From: UBA6927 sp022447855
Lineage (GTDB): Bacteria; Chloroflexota; Dehalococcoidia; Lucifugimonadales; UBA6927
Assembly: GCA_022447855.1 (NCBI GenBank)
Contig: JAKUTX010000004.1
Location: 38,647 to 102,646 of the forward strand
Length of the DNA: 64,000 nt
Direction: 5' to 3'
Position numbers and translations under genes: made by a program. A model generated the notes under the pieces. The model ran no database searches and was not told the DNA's origin. It saw nothing but the letters and a program-made list of their open reading frames with translations. Positions 34,140-41,921 of the stretch are shown here, in pieces. Position 1 is the first letter of the stretch; each line of letters opens with the position of its first letter.

Positions 34140-34168
34140 ATTTTATCCATCTATTGCGCCTAGGTCAA
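34140..34168 (-). promoter_or_regulatory. Sigma-70 promoter of the tRNA-tuf-ribosomal operon
   Basis: On the minus strand TTGACC (34168-34163) and TAAAAT (34145-34140) are separated by exactly 17 bases. The predicted start is near 34133, so the transcript would begin with the hairpin and boxA-like site and run through the three tRNAs into tuf. Confidence 0.75.
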
Positions 34169-34209
34169 GCACCAAAAAGTGTAAAAAATCAATATATTGA
34201 ATGGTAAAT

Positions 34210-35397
34210 TTACTTCTCGGAAAATTGCCTTTGCACAATCAAAAAGACCTCTTGCAATGACAATCCATTAATTTCAGCTATTTCTTTACAATCCTCATAT
34301 TCTGGTGAAGCATTAATAATTTCATTCCCGATTTTTTTGACCTTAACTCTTACACTACCAAATTCAGTTTTAACTTCAACTATCTCCCTATCAGCTTCTA
34401 TCCTAGAAATTTCTCTAATCCGAATACCCAAAGTTGTAGTTTCACGAAATATTAATTCCGTAGCTTTGGATTCTAATTCATTGGTAACAAGAACAGATAA
34501 CATAGTCCCGGGTCTATTTTTTTTCATTTGTATTGGCGTAAACCATACATCTCGAACTCCAAGTTTAAACAATTCCTCTTGAACATACCCAAACAACTCA
34601 GGGCTCATATCATCAATATTCGTTTCAAGAATTATTAATTCCTTAACAGTTTGAATTTCAAATTGAGTTCCTATCCAAAGCGACAGCGCGTTAGGATAAG
34701 AGTCAGGATTTCTAGATCCCAAACCAACGCCGGTATTTACTAAATTAATATTCGGATGACCAAATTCTGACAATGTACACAATATTGCTGCTCCAGAAGG
34801 AGTAACCATTTCGCCAGTCGGATGAGAATTATTAGGAACAGCATGAATTGGGGCATTGAACTCAACAAATATTGTTTCAGTAGCAGGCGCAGGCACGGAC
34901 ACAATACCATGAGCGATCTTAATCACTCCATTACCAGCTGGAAAACCTGAACAAAAAACCCTATCAACCCCTAATTCCTCTAATGCCAAAACAGATCCTA
35001 CAACATCTACTAATGTATCAACCTGTCCAAGTTCATGTAAGTGGACTTCGTCCGAAGGAATACCATGAACTTTTGATTCAGCCGTTTTTAAGGTTTCAAA
35101 AATCTCTAAAGATTTCTTTTTAGTCTGATTTGACAGATCCGAATCTAGAATCAAAGAAACAAAATCTTGAAAATTTCTACGAATCTCCCCTTTAGTCGAT
35201 TGCCTAACAACCAAATGAGTCCCAGTCATACCATTTCTTACTGAGTCTGAATATTCAATAGTAAATTCATCTGGAACAATTTTAGACAGAGGATCAACTA
35301 TCTTATCAATAGATACACCTAAATCAACTAACGCGCCTAAAATCATATCCCCACTTGCGCCACCAATACAACGAAAAAAAGCAATGTTCTGTTGCAT
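34210..35397 (-). CDS. larC: Nickel-pincer cofactor biosynthesis protein LarC
   Basis: LarC inserts nickel into the pincer nucleotide cofactor in a CTP-dependent step. The 395-residue protein begins IAFFRCIGGASGDMILGALVD. It continues through VHLHELGQVDTLVDVVGS and then the invariant-type GEMVTPSGAAIL; the C-terminal half carries LETNIDDMSPELFGYV and IQMKKNRPGTMLSVL. It is one uninterrupted frame, whereas in Lactobacillus plantarum larC is split and read by frameshifting. It is co-oriented with clpC upstream (67-base gap) and lies about 5 kb from larA. Confidence 0.94.
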   Translation of the reverse strand: MQQNIAFFRCIGGASGDMILGALVDLGVSIDKIVDPLSKIVPDEFTIEYSDSVRNGMTGTHLVVRQSTKGEIRRNFQDFVSLILDSDLSNQTKKKSLEIFETLKTAESKVHGIPSDEVHLHELGQVDTLVDVVGSVLALEELGVDRVFCSGFPAGNGVIKIAHGIVSVPAPATETIFVEFNAPIHAVPNNSHPTGEMVTPSGAAILCTLSEFGHPNINLVNTGVGLGSRNPDSYPNALSLWIGTQFEIQTVKELIILETNIDDMSPELFGYVQEELFKLGVRDVWFTPIQMKKNRPGTMLSVLVTNELESKATELIFRETTTLGIRIREISRIEADREIVEVKTEFGSVRVKVKKIGNEIINASPEYEDCKEIAEINGLSLQEVFLIVQRQFSEK

Positions 35398-35464
35398 TTT
35401 AACCCCAATCTTAAATTGAATTAGTTAGACAATCGATTAAAACAACATGAATTAAAAACCAGGA

Positions 35465-37942
35465 TTAAATGGCAGGTGTTTGCAATTTAGGAGAGAGAGT
35501 ATTCACAACTATTTCATCATCTTCCAAATCAATAATAACCGTAGTAGCAGGTTTAATATGACCACTCAATAATGCATCAGACAATTTATCTTCAATATTA
35601 TCTTGAATTACTCTTCTTAAAGGACGAGCACCAAAATGCCTATCGTATCCCTTTTCTGCCAGCCAAGTTTTGGCTGAATCAGAAACTTCCATATCCACAC
35701 CTTGTTCAATTAAATTCGAATGGACTTCTTTCAACATAAGATCAACAATTTGTGTCATGTGCTCGACATGAAGTGACTGGAATACAATTGATCCATCTAG
35801 TCGATTTAAAAATTCTGGCCTGAAAAAACGCTTAACTTCATCCATAACATTTGTTTTCATTCTTTCATATCTATGCTGTTCTTCTTCTATTTCATCGGTA
35901 GACTTTGCGAATCCCAAAGTTCTATCCTGTCGAATTAAATCTGATCCAATATTACTAGTCATAACAATCAAAGTATTTCGGAAATCTACTTTCCTACCCT
36001 TAGAATCGGTAAGATGTCCATCATCAAAAATCTGAAGCAAAATATTGGAAACATCCCTGTGGGCTTTTTCAATTTCATCTAACAGAATTACCGAATATGG
36101 CTTGCGTCGAACAGCTTCAGTAAGTTGACCACCTTCATCGTGACCAATATAACCTGGAGGTGATCCCACTAATCTAGCAACAGAGTGCTGTTCCATAAAT
36201 TCCGACATATCTATTCTAACCATAGAATCTTCGCTACCAAAAAGAAATTCTGCCAGTTTTTGAACCAAATAAGTCTTACCGACACCAGTAGGGCCTAAAA
36301 ACAAGAAGACACCAGTGGGTCTCTTACGACTTTTTAATCCAGATCTTGACCTTCTTACAGCCTTTGAAATAACACTAATCGCTTCTTGTTGACCAACCAC
36401 TTCAGAGGAAATAGATTCTTCCATTTTCACAAGTCGATCCATTTCATTTGAAGCAAGATTAGTCACTGGAATTCCTGTCCACATGGTCACAACTTCATCT
36501 ATATCCTGCTCAATCACTATTGGTTTTTCATCATGATCATTTTTCCAATCAGCTTGGAGTTCATCGATTTTTTCCTGCAAGTCGACTTCTCTTTCCCTAA
36601 GCGAGGAAGCATGCTCATATTCTTGATCTTCTATAGCTTTCTCTTTCTCTGTTTTGGTACGATTGAGCAAATTTATCAAATCTTTAATATTTACTGGTGG
36701 AGTAGAAGAATTTATCCGTACTCTTGAAGCTGCCTCATCAATAACATCAATAGCCTTATCAGGCAAGAATCTATCTGAAATAAATCTTGATGCAAGGCTA
36801 GCAGCTCTCTCAAGAGCATCGTCAGAAATTTCTAAGTTATGGTGCTCTTCATACAAATAGCGAATGCCTTTAAGTATTTCTACCGTCTCGCCTACAGAAG
36901 GTTCTTCCACACGTACTGGCTGGAATCTTCTTTCGAGTGCAGGGTCCCTCTCAATATATTTCCTGTAATCATCCAAGGTCGTAGCGCCAATAGTTTGCAT
37001 TTCGCCACGAGCCAAGGAAGGTTTCAACATATTAGCAGCATCGACTGCACCCTCAGCTGAACCAGCACCTACGACAGTATGTACTTCATCAATAAATAAT
37101 ATACAATTCCCAACTTTTCGGACTTCTTCAATTACTTTTTTAAGTCGTTCTTCAAATTCGCCTCTATATTTTGTTCCGGCGACCAAAGAACCCATATCTA
37201 AAGTGACTAAACGTTTGTCTTTGACCGTGTCAGGAACGTCACCTGACGCAATCCGATTAGCCAAAGCTTCAACAATCGCAGTTTTTCCAACTCCTGGTTC
37301 TCCAACAAGAACTGGGTTATTCTTCGTACGGCGACTAAGAATTTGAACAACTCTTTGAATTTCCGTATCACGACCAACAGTTTTCCCCAACTTGCCTTGA
37401 GCTGCCTTTTTGGTCAAGTCTACACCCAACTGTTCTAACGTAGGCGTAGAAGACTTAGTCTTCCTTGAAGGCCTAGAAGTCTTACTTGGAGGCTCATTAT
37501 TAGCCTGTAGAACATTACTGGTCTCAGCTCTAATTCTATCTATGTCAACCCCTAAGCTCTCCAGTATCCCGGCCGCCACACCTTCTCCATCTCTCATTAA
37601 ACCAATCAAAAGATGCTCAGTCCCTATGTATGTATGATTAAGACGCCTTGCCTCGTCAACTGCTAATTCAATAAGTTTTTTAGCTCTTGGAGTCAATCCA
37701 ATATCTTGTTGAGGATTTGATTCCTCTTTACCAATCAAATATTCGACAGCCGACCTAACTCTAGAAAGATCTAATCCTAAATTACCGAGGACTTGAGCAG
37801 CAACACCGTCAGTCTCTCTTACAAGTCCAAGCAAGATATGCTCACTACCTATATAGTTGTGATTAAACCTCTGAGCTTCTTCCTGGGAAAGTGATAACAC
37901 CCTTCGGGCTCGCTCAGAAAATTTTTCGAATCTGCTTGCCAT
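35465..37942 (-). CDS. clpC: ATP-dependent Clp protease ATP-binding subunit ClpC
   Basis: ClpC is an AAA+ unfoldase that feeds proteins to ClpP. The 825-residue protein has two Clp_N repeats (about 1-150), a first AAA domain with Walker A GEPGVGKTA near residue 215, a UVR-type coiled region with EYEHASSLREREVDLQEKI near 430-465, and a second AAA domain with GPTGVGKTYLV near 552. The C-terminal domain carries KGYDRHFGARPLRRVIQ. The UVR segment marks ClpC rather than ClpB. It is downstream of the S1 gene on the same strand. No mcsA/mcsB/ctsR genes are adjacent, unlike in Firmicutes. Confidence 0.96.
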   Translation of the reverse strand: MASRFEKFSERARRVLSLSQEEAQRFNHNYIGSEHILLGLVRETDGVAAQVLGNLGLDLSRVRSAVEYLIGKEESNPQQDIGLTPRAKKLIELAVDEARRLNHTYIGTEHLLIGLMRDGEGVAAGILESLGVDIDRIRAETSNVLQANNEPPSKTSRPSRKTKSSTPTLEQLGVDLTKKAAQGKLGKTVGRDTEIQRVVQILSRRTKNNPVLVGEPGVGKTAIVEALANRIASGDVPDTVKDKRLVTLDMGSLVAGTKYRGEFEERLKKVIEEVRKVGNCILFIDEVHTVVGAGSAEGAVDAANMLKPSLARGEMQTIGATTLDDYRKYIERDPALERRFQPVRVEEPSVGETVEILKGIRYLYEEHHNLEISDDALERAASLASRFISDRFLPDKAIDVIDEAASRVRINSSTPPVNIKDLINLLNRTKTEKEKAIEDQEYEHASSLREREVDLQEKIDELQADWKNDHDEKPIVIEQDIDEVVTMWTGIPVTNLASNEMDRLVKMEESISSEVVGQQEAISVISKAVRRSRSGLKSRKRPTGVFLFLGPTGVGKTYLVQKLAEFLFGSEDSMVRIDMSEFMEQHSVARLVGSPPGYIGHDEGGQLTEAVRRKPYSVILLDEIEKAHRDVSNILLQIFDDGHLTDSKGRKVDFRNTLIVMTSNIGSDLIRQDRTLGFAKSTDEIEEEQHRYERMKTNVMDEVKRFFRPEFLNRLDGSIVFQSLHVEHMTQIVDLMLKEVHSNLIEQGVDMEVSDSAKTWLAEKGYDRHFGARPLRRVIQDNIEDKLSDALLSGHIKPATTVIIDLEDDEIVVNTLSPKLQTPAI

Positions 37943-37960
37943 TCAATTACCTCTCTAAGC

Positions 37961-37973
37961 TGGTTGGCAACCA
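37961..37973. promoter_or_regulatory. Short palindrome in the clpC leader
   Basis: TGGTTG-G-CAACCA is a perfect inverted repeat with 6-base arms, located 18 bases upstream of the clpC start on the minus strand. It is neither a CtsR direct repeat nor a CIRCE element. A regulator cannot be named. Confidence 0.3.
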
Positions 37974-38022
37974 AGCATATATTTATAGTAATTCCATTTT
38001 ATTTATAGTCAATAGATAGAAA

Positions 38023-39228
38023 CTAGAATTCCTCTTCGACATAATCTTCGGCAGCTTGTTTTAAACTCATTCCAAGCCTGCGCCTATCTGATTCTATTCT
38101 TAACACCTTTACTTGGACAATATCTCCATCAGAAACAACATCGCTAGGGTGACGAATCATTCGAGTCGACAATTCTGAAATATGAATTAAACCTTCTACA
38201 GAACATTCTGGATTTTCCAATCTTGCAAAAGCTCCAAAATCAGTAACATTTGTTATGACTGCAGGCACAACATCGCCTATGTGAACATGTTCAGAAATTG
38301 CCATCCAAGGTTCCGGCTGCAATTGTCTAATACTCAGACCAATTTTTTGCCCATCTTTGTCAATTTTGATTACTTTAATATCAATTTCTTGACCTACTTC
38401 TACTACATCACCTGGGGAACTAATTGGACCCCAAGACATTTCAGAAATATGTACTAATCCATCAGCACCACCCAAATCAACAAACGCACCAAAATTACTT
38501 ATCCCAGAAATTTTGCCTTTCCTGACTTCGCCTATCTCTAACTCTTCAATTAATTTTGACTTCAAATCTTCTCGTTCACTTTGAACGGTATTTCTTTCAG
38601 AAAAGATAGCTCGATTCCGCGGCCTATTTACCTCAAGAACTTTCAATCGAATCGTCTGTCCAATAAATTCATCTCTAGGATCGGATTGTTCATCATTAGC
38701 TTCTGAATCCGAATTATCATCAGACGTTTCAGAAGATGTTTCTCCAGAAGGAGTAGTCGCATTAAATTGAAAAAAATCTCTTGGAACAGAAACTAGATGT
38801 GATATTGGAACAAATCCACGAATACCAAATTTTTCAATTATCGCACCACCCCGATTGAACCCAATTATTGTCCCATCGAGTATCTCTCCATCTTTTTCGG
38901 CATTAGAAAATGCAACCCAGCCACTCTCATTAACAGCCTTGTCGATGGACAATATTGCTGGTCGGTCAGCACCTTCGGGACGAACGACAAGCATGGTAAC
39001 GGAAGTTTCTCCCACAACAATGTCTGCTAAATCAACCGTACGCATTTCTCCTGGAGGTACAGTTCCCTCAGCTTTGTGTCCTACATTTACTAATATGCCG
39101 TCTGAGTCTGCCCTCAAAACAACTCCTTCAATCACTTCACCTCGACGTAGAGGTTTAGGTTGCTCCATCGAGTCAAGGAGTGTTCCCATGTCTTCTATAG
39201 CTCCAGCACCTTCTTCATGCTCTGTCAT
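38023..39228 (-). CDS. rpsA: S1 RNA-binding domain protein (30S ribosomal protein S1-like)
   Basis: The 401-residue protein has four S1 repeats at about residues 25-95, 110-215, 230-300 and 315-390, with motifs such as GILVNVGHKAEGTVPPGEM, IRGFVPISHL, GAFVDLGGADGLVHISEM and GAFARLENPECSVEGLIHIS. The second repeat is interrupted by a Ser/Asp/Glu-rich insert of about 35 residues, roughly 158-192. Four-repeat S1 proteins occur in Gram-positive bacteria and related phyla, where they may act as ribosomal S1 or as a general RNA-binding factor. A strong promoter lies just upstream. It is first of a minus-strand series with clpC and larC. Confidence 0.88.
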   Translation of the reverse strand: MTEHEEGAGAIEDMGTLLDSMEQPKPLRRGEVIEGVVLRADSDGILVNVGHKAEGTVPPGEMRTVDLADIVVGETSVTMLVVRPEGADRPAILSIDKAVNESGWVAFSNAEKDGEILDGTIIGFNRGGAIIEKFGIRGFVPISHLVSVPRDFFQFNATTPSGETSSETSDDNSDSEANDEQSDPRDEFIGQTIRLKVLEVNRPRNRAIFSERNTVQSEREDLKSKLIEELEIGEVRKGKISGISNFGAFVDLGGADGLVHISEMSWGPISSPGDVVEVGQEIDIKVIKIDKDGQKIGLSIRQLQPEPWMAISEHVHIGDVVPAVITNVTDFGAFARLENPECSVEGLIHISELSTRMIRHPSDVVSDGDIVQVKVLRIESDRRRLGMSLKQAAEDYVEEEF

Positions 39229-39262
39229 ATGTTTATTTAGTCCGCCTTTTTAAGTTGTATAG

Positions 39263-39291
39263 ATTATATTGACGACTAGCCCGATTGTAAA
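39263..39291 (-). promoter_or_regulatory. Sigma-70 promoter of the S1 gene
   Basis: On the minus strand TTTACA (39291-39286) and a perfect TATAAT (39268-39263) are separated by 17 bases, 34 bases before the S1 start codon. It lies between the 5S gene and the S1 gene. Confidence 0.75.
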
Positions 39292-39370
39292 GCCCATAAA
39301 CAAGTAAACAATTTCAGAGGAAATTTCCAACGTAGTCATCAAATATTAAAAAACCTATATAAGAAAAAGC

Positions 39371-39490
39371 CCCTTGGCAATGACCCATTTTCCCACGCCC
39401 TTGCGAGCGCAGTATCGTAGGTGCTGAGACGTTTCACTACCGTGTTCGGGATGGTTACGGGTGGTTCCGCCACGCTAGAATCACCAAAGG
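39371..39490 (-). rRNA. rrf: 5S ribosomal RNA
   Basis: The minus strand shows the conserved 5S core: TGGCGGAACCACCCGTAACC, then CATCCCGAACACGGTAGTGA and CACCTACGATACTGC. The terminal helix CCTTTGG/CCAAGGG defines the ends at 39490 and 39371, about 120 bases. No 23S or 16S gene lies within this window. The gene has its own promoter and is followed by a T-rich stretch and the S1 gene. Confidence 0.93.
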
Positions 39491-39503
39491 ACTCAATGAA
39501 TAA

Positions 39504-39532
39504 ATTGTATGACTGAAAACTGTAGATGTCAA
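39504..39532 (-). promoter_or_regulatory. Dedicated sigma-70 promoter of the 5S rRNA gene
   Basis: On the minus strand a perfect TTGACA (39532-39527) and TACAAT (39509-39504) are separated by 17 bases. The -10 ends 13 bases before the 5S 5' end, so the transcript would start close to the mature end. Confidence 0.82.
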
Positions 39533-39570
39533 TAATTTGGAAAATTGATATGTAAACAAATAATTTTCAA

Positions 39571-39599
39571 TTGACCTCCCAAGTACGCCATGTTACAGT
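39571..39599 (+). promoter_or_regulatory. Candidate promoter of the A-type carrier-like gene
   Basis: TTGACC (39571-39576) and TACAGT (39594-39599) are spaced by 17 bases, 47 bases before the ATG at 39647. It is divergent from the 5S promoter. Confidence 0.5.
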
Positions 39600-39646
39600 C
39601 CAATAAAGTGGAATATCATATAGAACTCATCATATAGAGGTGAAAA

Positions 39647-40069
39647 ATGGCAACTACACCATTAATAGAAGTTACTTCCATCGCAGCCCAAAAAATCGAA
39701 GAAGTTTTAAACGAGCAATCCGATGGGCATACAATGCTCAGAGTAATTGCTACACCGGGACCTGAAGGAGGGCTTCAATATGCGCTTGGATCAGAAGACC
39801 AGGTTAATGATGACGATGTAGTTATAGATACTGACACTGTCAAAATACTTATTGATAGCCAAAGCGCTCCTCTCATTGAAGGATCACAAATTGACTATGT
39901 AGATAGTCTAATGCGAAGTGGATTCGTAATTAGTAATCCAAACGTTGCAGGAGGCTGTGGCGGTGGCGGTTGTGGATGCGGTGGCGGTGGCGGAGCAGGT
40001 GGGTGTGGTGGAGGCGGCGGATATGCAGGCGGATGCGGCAGCGGCGCTTGTGGTTGTGGCGGCCACTAA
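39647..40069 (+). CDS. HesB/IscA-like (A-type carrier) protein with Cys/Gly-rich tail
   Basis: A-type carriers bind Fe-S clusters through one N-proximal and two C-terminal cysteines. This 140-residue protein follows the fold order: EVTSIAAQKIEEVLNEQ, MLRVIATPGPEGGLQYALG, IDSQSAPLIEGSQIDYVDSL and SGFVISNPNVAGG. The usual Cys in the GGCSGFQY-type motif is replaced (here GPEGGLQY). The C-terminal CGCG region is expanded into a tail of about 40 residues, almost all Gly with seven Cys, ending ACGCGGH. An AGAGGTG ribosome-binding site is good. The reading frame is clean through the GC-rich tail. It could be a metal-binding or cluster-carrying derivative; classical function is uncertain because the first ligand is missing. 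Confidence 0.8.
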   Translation: MATTPLIEVTSIAAQKIEEVLNEQSDGHTMLRVIATPGPEGGLQYALGSEDQVNDDDVVIDTDTVKILIDSQSAPLIEGSQIDYVDSLMRSGFVISNPNVAGGCGGGGCGCGGGGGAGGCGGGGGYAGGCGSGACGCGGH

Positions 40070-40127
40070 TTTCCTATCCATAATTATCAGTTGTTTTAAA
40101 CCCGATTAAAACTAGAAATATATTGAT

Positions 40128-40826
40128 GTGATATTCAATTTACTTGACCAGTTGGCGGTTAATCCCAGTTCTGCTTTAATTGCGTTTACAACTTTTATAA
40201 TAGCAATTGTAATTAGCTTGGTAATTCATGAATTCTCACATGCTATCATTGCAAACAAATTGGGAGATTCTACCCCTAAATACCATGGTAGAATATCTTT
40301 AAACCCAAAATCTCATCTTGATCTTTTTGGATCTGTAATGTTCTTAATTGCGGGTTTCGGATGGGCAAAACCCGTAATTGTTGACAGAAGAAACCTTATA
40401 ATCGGCGAATATTTAGGAATGTGCTTCGTTTCAATAGCAGGGCCATTGTCGAACATATTCTTAGCTCTTATTATAGCAATATCTGTTAAATTGAACTTCT
40501 TAGACCCTTCTAACTTTTCAGTAGCTCCATTTGAAATTAATTCAAATAATTTTATCGGACTATTCTTTGGAACTTTATATTTTTGGAATCTACTTTTAGC
40601 CTCATTAAACCTACTCCCTCTGCCGCCATTGGATGGATTCAAAGTCATCCAGGGTCTAACCCCAAAAGACGTAGCGCTTCAACTAGATCGCATCAGTAAC
40701 TACACTTGGATATTTTTAGCAATAGTAATAATCGCTGATGTAATTTTACAGATTGGAATTCTGTCTACCGTTTTAATTCCGATAGTAATTCTATTAGATA
40801 ATTTTATGGGATCTATAATTTTCTGA
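40128..40826 (+). CDS. Site-2 protease family (M50) intramembrane metallopeptidase
   Basis: A 232-residue polytopic membrane protein. The zinc motif HEFSH (His34, Glu35, His38) lies in the first hydrophobic segment. The third ligand is in NLLPLPPLDGFKV near residue 168, and GRISLNPKSHLDLFGS is the conserved loop after the first helix. There are about five membrane segments and no PDZ or CBS domain, so it belongs to the minimal S2P branch. The substrate is unknown. It lies between the A-type carrier-like gene and tyrA, without tight coupling. Confidence 0.9.
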   Translation: MIFNLLDQLAVNPSSALIAFTTFIIAIVISLVIHEFSHAIIANKLGDSTPKYHGRISLNPKSHLDLFGSVMFLIAGFGWAKPVIVDRRNLIIGEYLGMCFVSIAGPLSNIFLALIIAISVKLNFLDPSNFSVAPFEINSNNFIGLFFGTLYFWNLLLASLNLLPLPPLDGFKVIQGLTPKDVALQLDRISNYTWIFLAIVIIADVILQIGILSTVLIPIVILLDNFMGSIIF

Positions 40827-40850
40827 AAATGCAAAAATAGACATTGTTTG

Positions 40851-40859
40851 TGCTAGAAT
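40851..40859 (+). promoter_or_regulatory. Extended -10 promoter candidate for tyrA-aroA-gmk
   Basis: TGCTAGAAT fits the extended -10 form TGnTAnnnT, 37 bases before the TTG start of the tyrA-like gene. No good -35 is visible, as is allowed for extended -10 promoters. Confidence 0.4.
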
Positions 40860-40895
40860 TTCTTAAGTCTCTGAAAATTATGATTGGAGTGAGTT

Positions 40896-41915
40896 TTGGA
40901 AAAAATCGCATTAATTGGTTTGACGCCAAAAAGCGTTTCCCTTGCAATGGCATTAGAAAACGCCAAACTTAAAAACACAAAAATCATTGGTATGGATATC
41001 CGTAGGAATATAACTAACCAAGTAAAAAAACTGAAATTGATTTCTAACATTACTGCTAGTTATTCAAATGCTGTGACAGATGCCAATCTGGTAATTATCG
41101 ATGTTCCTATAAGTTCTATGAAAGACACTCTTCAAGGAATATCAAACGGATTATCAGAAATTTCAGTAGTTGTAGATTTATGTTCATCAAAATCTCTTGC
41201 AATTAATTTGGCCCATGAAATCCTACCGAACAAAAACAATTTCATAGGAGGGCATCCACTAATCAAAAACTTGCCGGAATCTATCGAAGAAGCAAATTCC
41301 GCACTTTTCCAAGGATCTATTTTCTGCCTCACGCCAGATCCTAAAGCAGATCCATCTGCAGTTAAACTAGTTACTGGATTAGCAGAATTGATTGGCTCAA
41401 ACACTATGTTTATTGACGCTACAGAGCACGACAGTTTTATGTCAGCCGTTGAGTATTTACCGATTCTTATATCTGCTTCTTTTGTATCAGCAACTACTAA
41501 AAGTAGCTCTTGGCGAGACATGTATAAATTAACAACATCAAACTATACTAACCTTTCCAAATTGTCAGATACTGACCCCAGAGAAAGCGAAGCGATATTA
41601 TTATCTAATTCTGAGGAAATGGTTATGTGGATTGATTCAATTATTGCCGAGTTATTTAAATACCGCGAAAATATTTCGGCTAAATCGGATGAATTATTTG
41701 AGTCTTTGGTTTATTCATGGGAAGAACATGCAAAATGGGAAGCAAATGCAGTCGATACCAAACCTGATGACCCAACTCTACCAGGCCAAGGCAGTTATAT
41801 AGCTTCTTCATTTTTTGGAGAATACCTCACCAACAGATATAAATCTTCAAAACAAAATGACAAGGAAAATGATTCTGAAGAATGGAAATATAAAGGTAGA
41901 GGACTTAGGAGTTAG
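40896..41915 (+). CDS. Prephenate dehydrogenase-like protein (TyrA family)
   Basis: TyrA converts prephenate to 4-hydroxyphenylpyruvate with NAD in tyrosine synthesis. The 339-residue protein keeps the family order: a Rossmann start IALIGLTPKSVSLAMALE, then VVVDLCSSKSLAI, NFIGGHPLIKNLPESIEEA, FCLTPDPKADP and TEHDSFMSAVEYLPILIS. Two points are odd. The usual second glycine pair of the nucleotide loop is missing (GLTPKSV rather than GLGLIG), and HPMAG is HPLIK. The start is TTG with GGAGTGAG upstream. It is followed 6 bases later by aroA, which supports an aromatic amino acid role, but activity could be altered. Confidence 0.78.
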   Translation: MEKIALIGLTPKSVSLAMALENAKLKNTKIIGMDIRRNITNQVKKLKLISNITASYSNAVTDANLVIIDVPISSMKDTLQGISNGLSEISVVVDLCSSKSLAINLAHEILPNKNNFIGGHPLIKNLPESIEEANSALFQGSIFCLTPDPKADPSAVKLVTGLAELIGSNTMFIDATEHDSFMSAVEYLPILISASFVSATTKSSSWRDMYKLTTSNYTNLSKLSDTDPRESEAILLSNSEEMVMWIDSIIAELFKYRENISAKSDELFESLVYSWEEHAKWEANAVDTKPDDPTLPGQGSYIASSFFGEYLTNRYKSSKQNDKENDSEEWKYKGRGLRS

Positions 41916-41921
41916 TACAAA

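Noticed and set aside
34086..34159. A 74-base element with GCGCAA/TTGCGC ends and an inner hairpin, resembling a tRNA in size
   Set aside because: There is no T-loop or anticodon arm on either strand, and one side of the outer helix lies inside the promoter, upstream of the likely start. The inner hairpin and boxA explain the region better.
38855..39253. Antisense open frame of 132 codons opposite the S1 gene and its promoter
   Set aside because: It has no family resemblance and reads through the S1 promoter; a shadow of the conserved S1 repeats.
39957..40069. Gly/Cys-rich end of the A-type carrier-like gene as a frameshift or low-complexity artefact
   Set aside because: The frame stays open after a well-conserved fold, the other frames give no better continuation of the family, and the tail begins at the normal CGCG position and ends with CGCG again.
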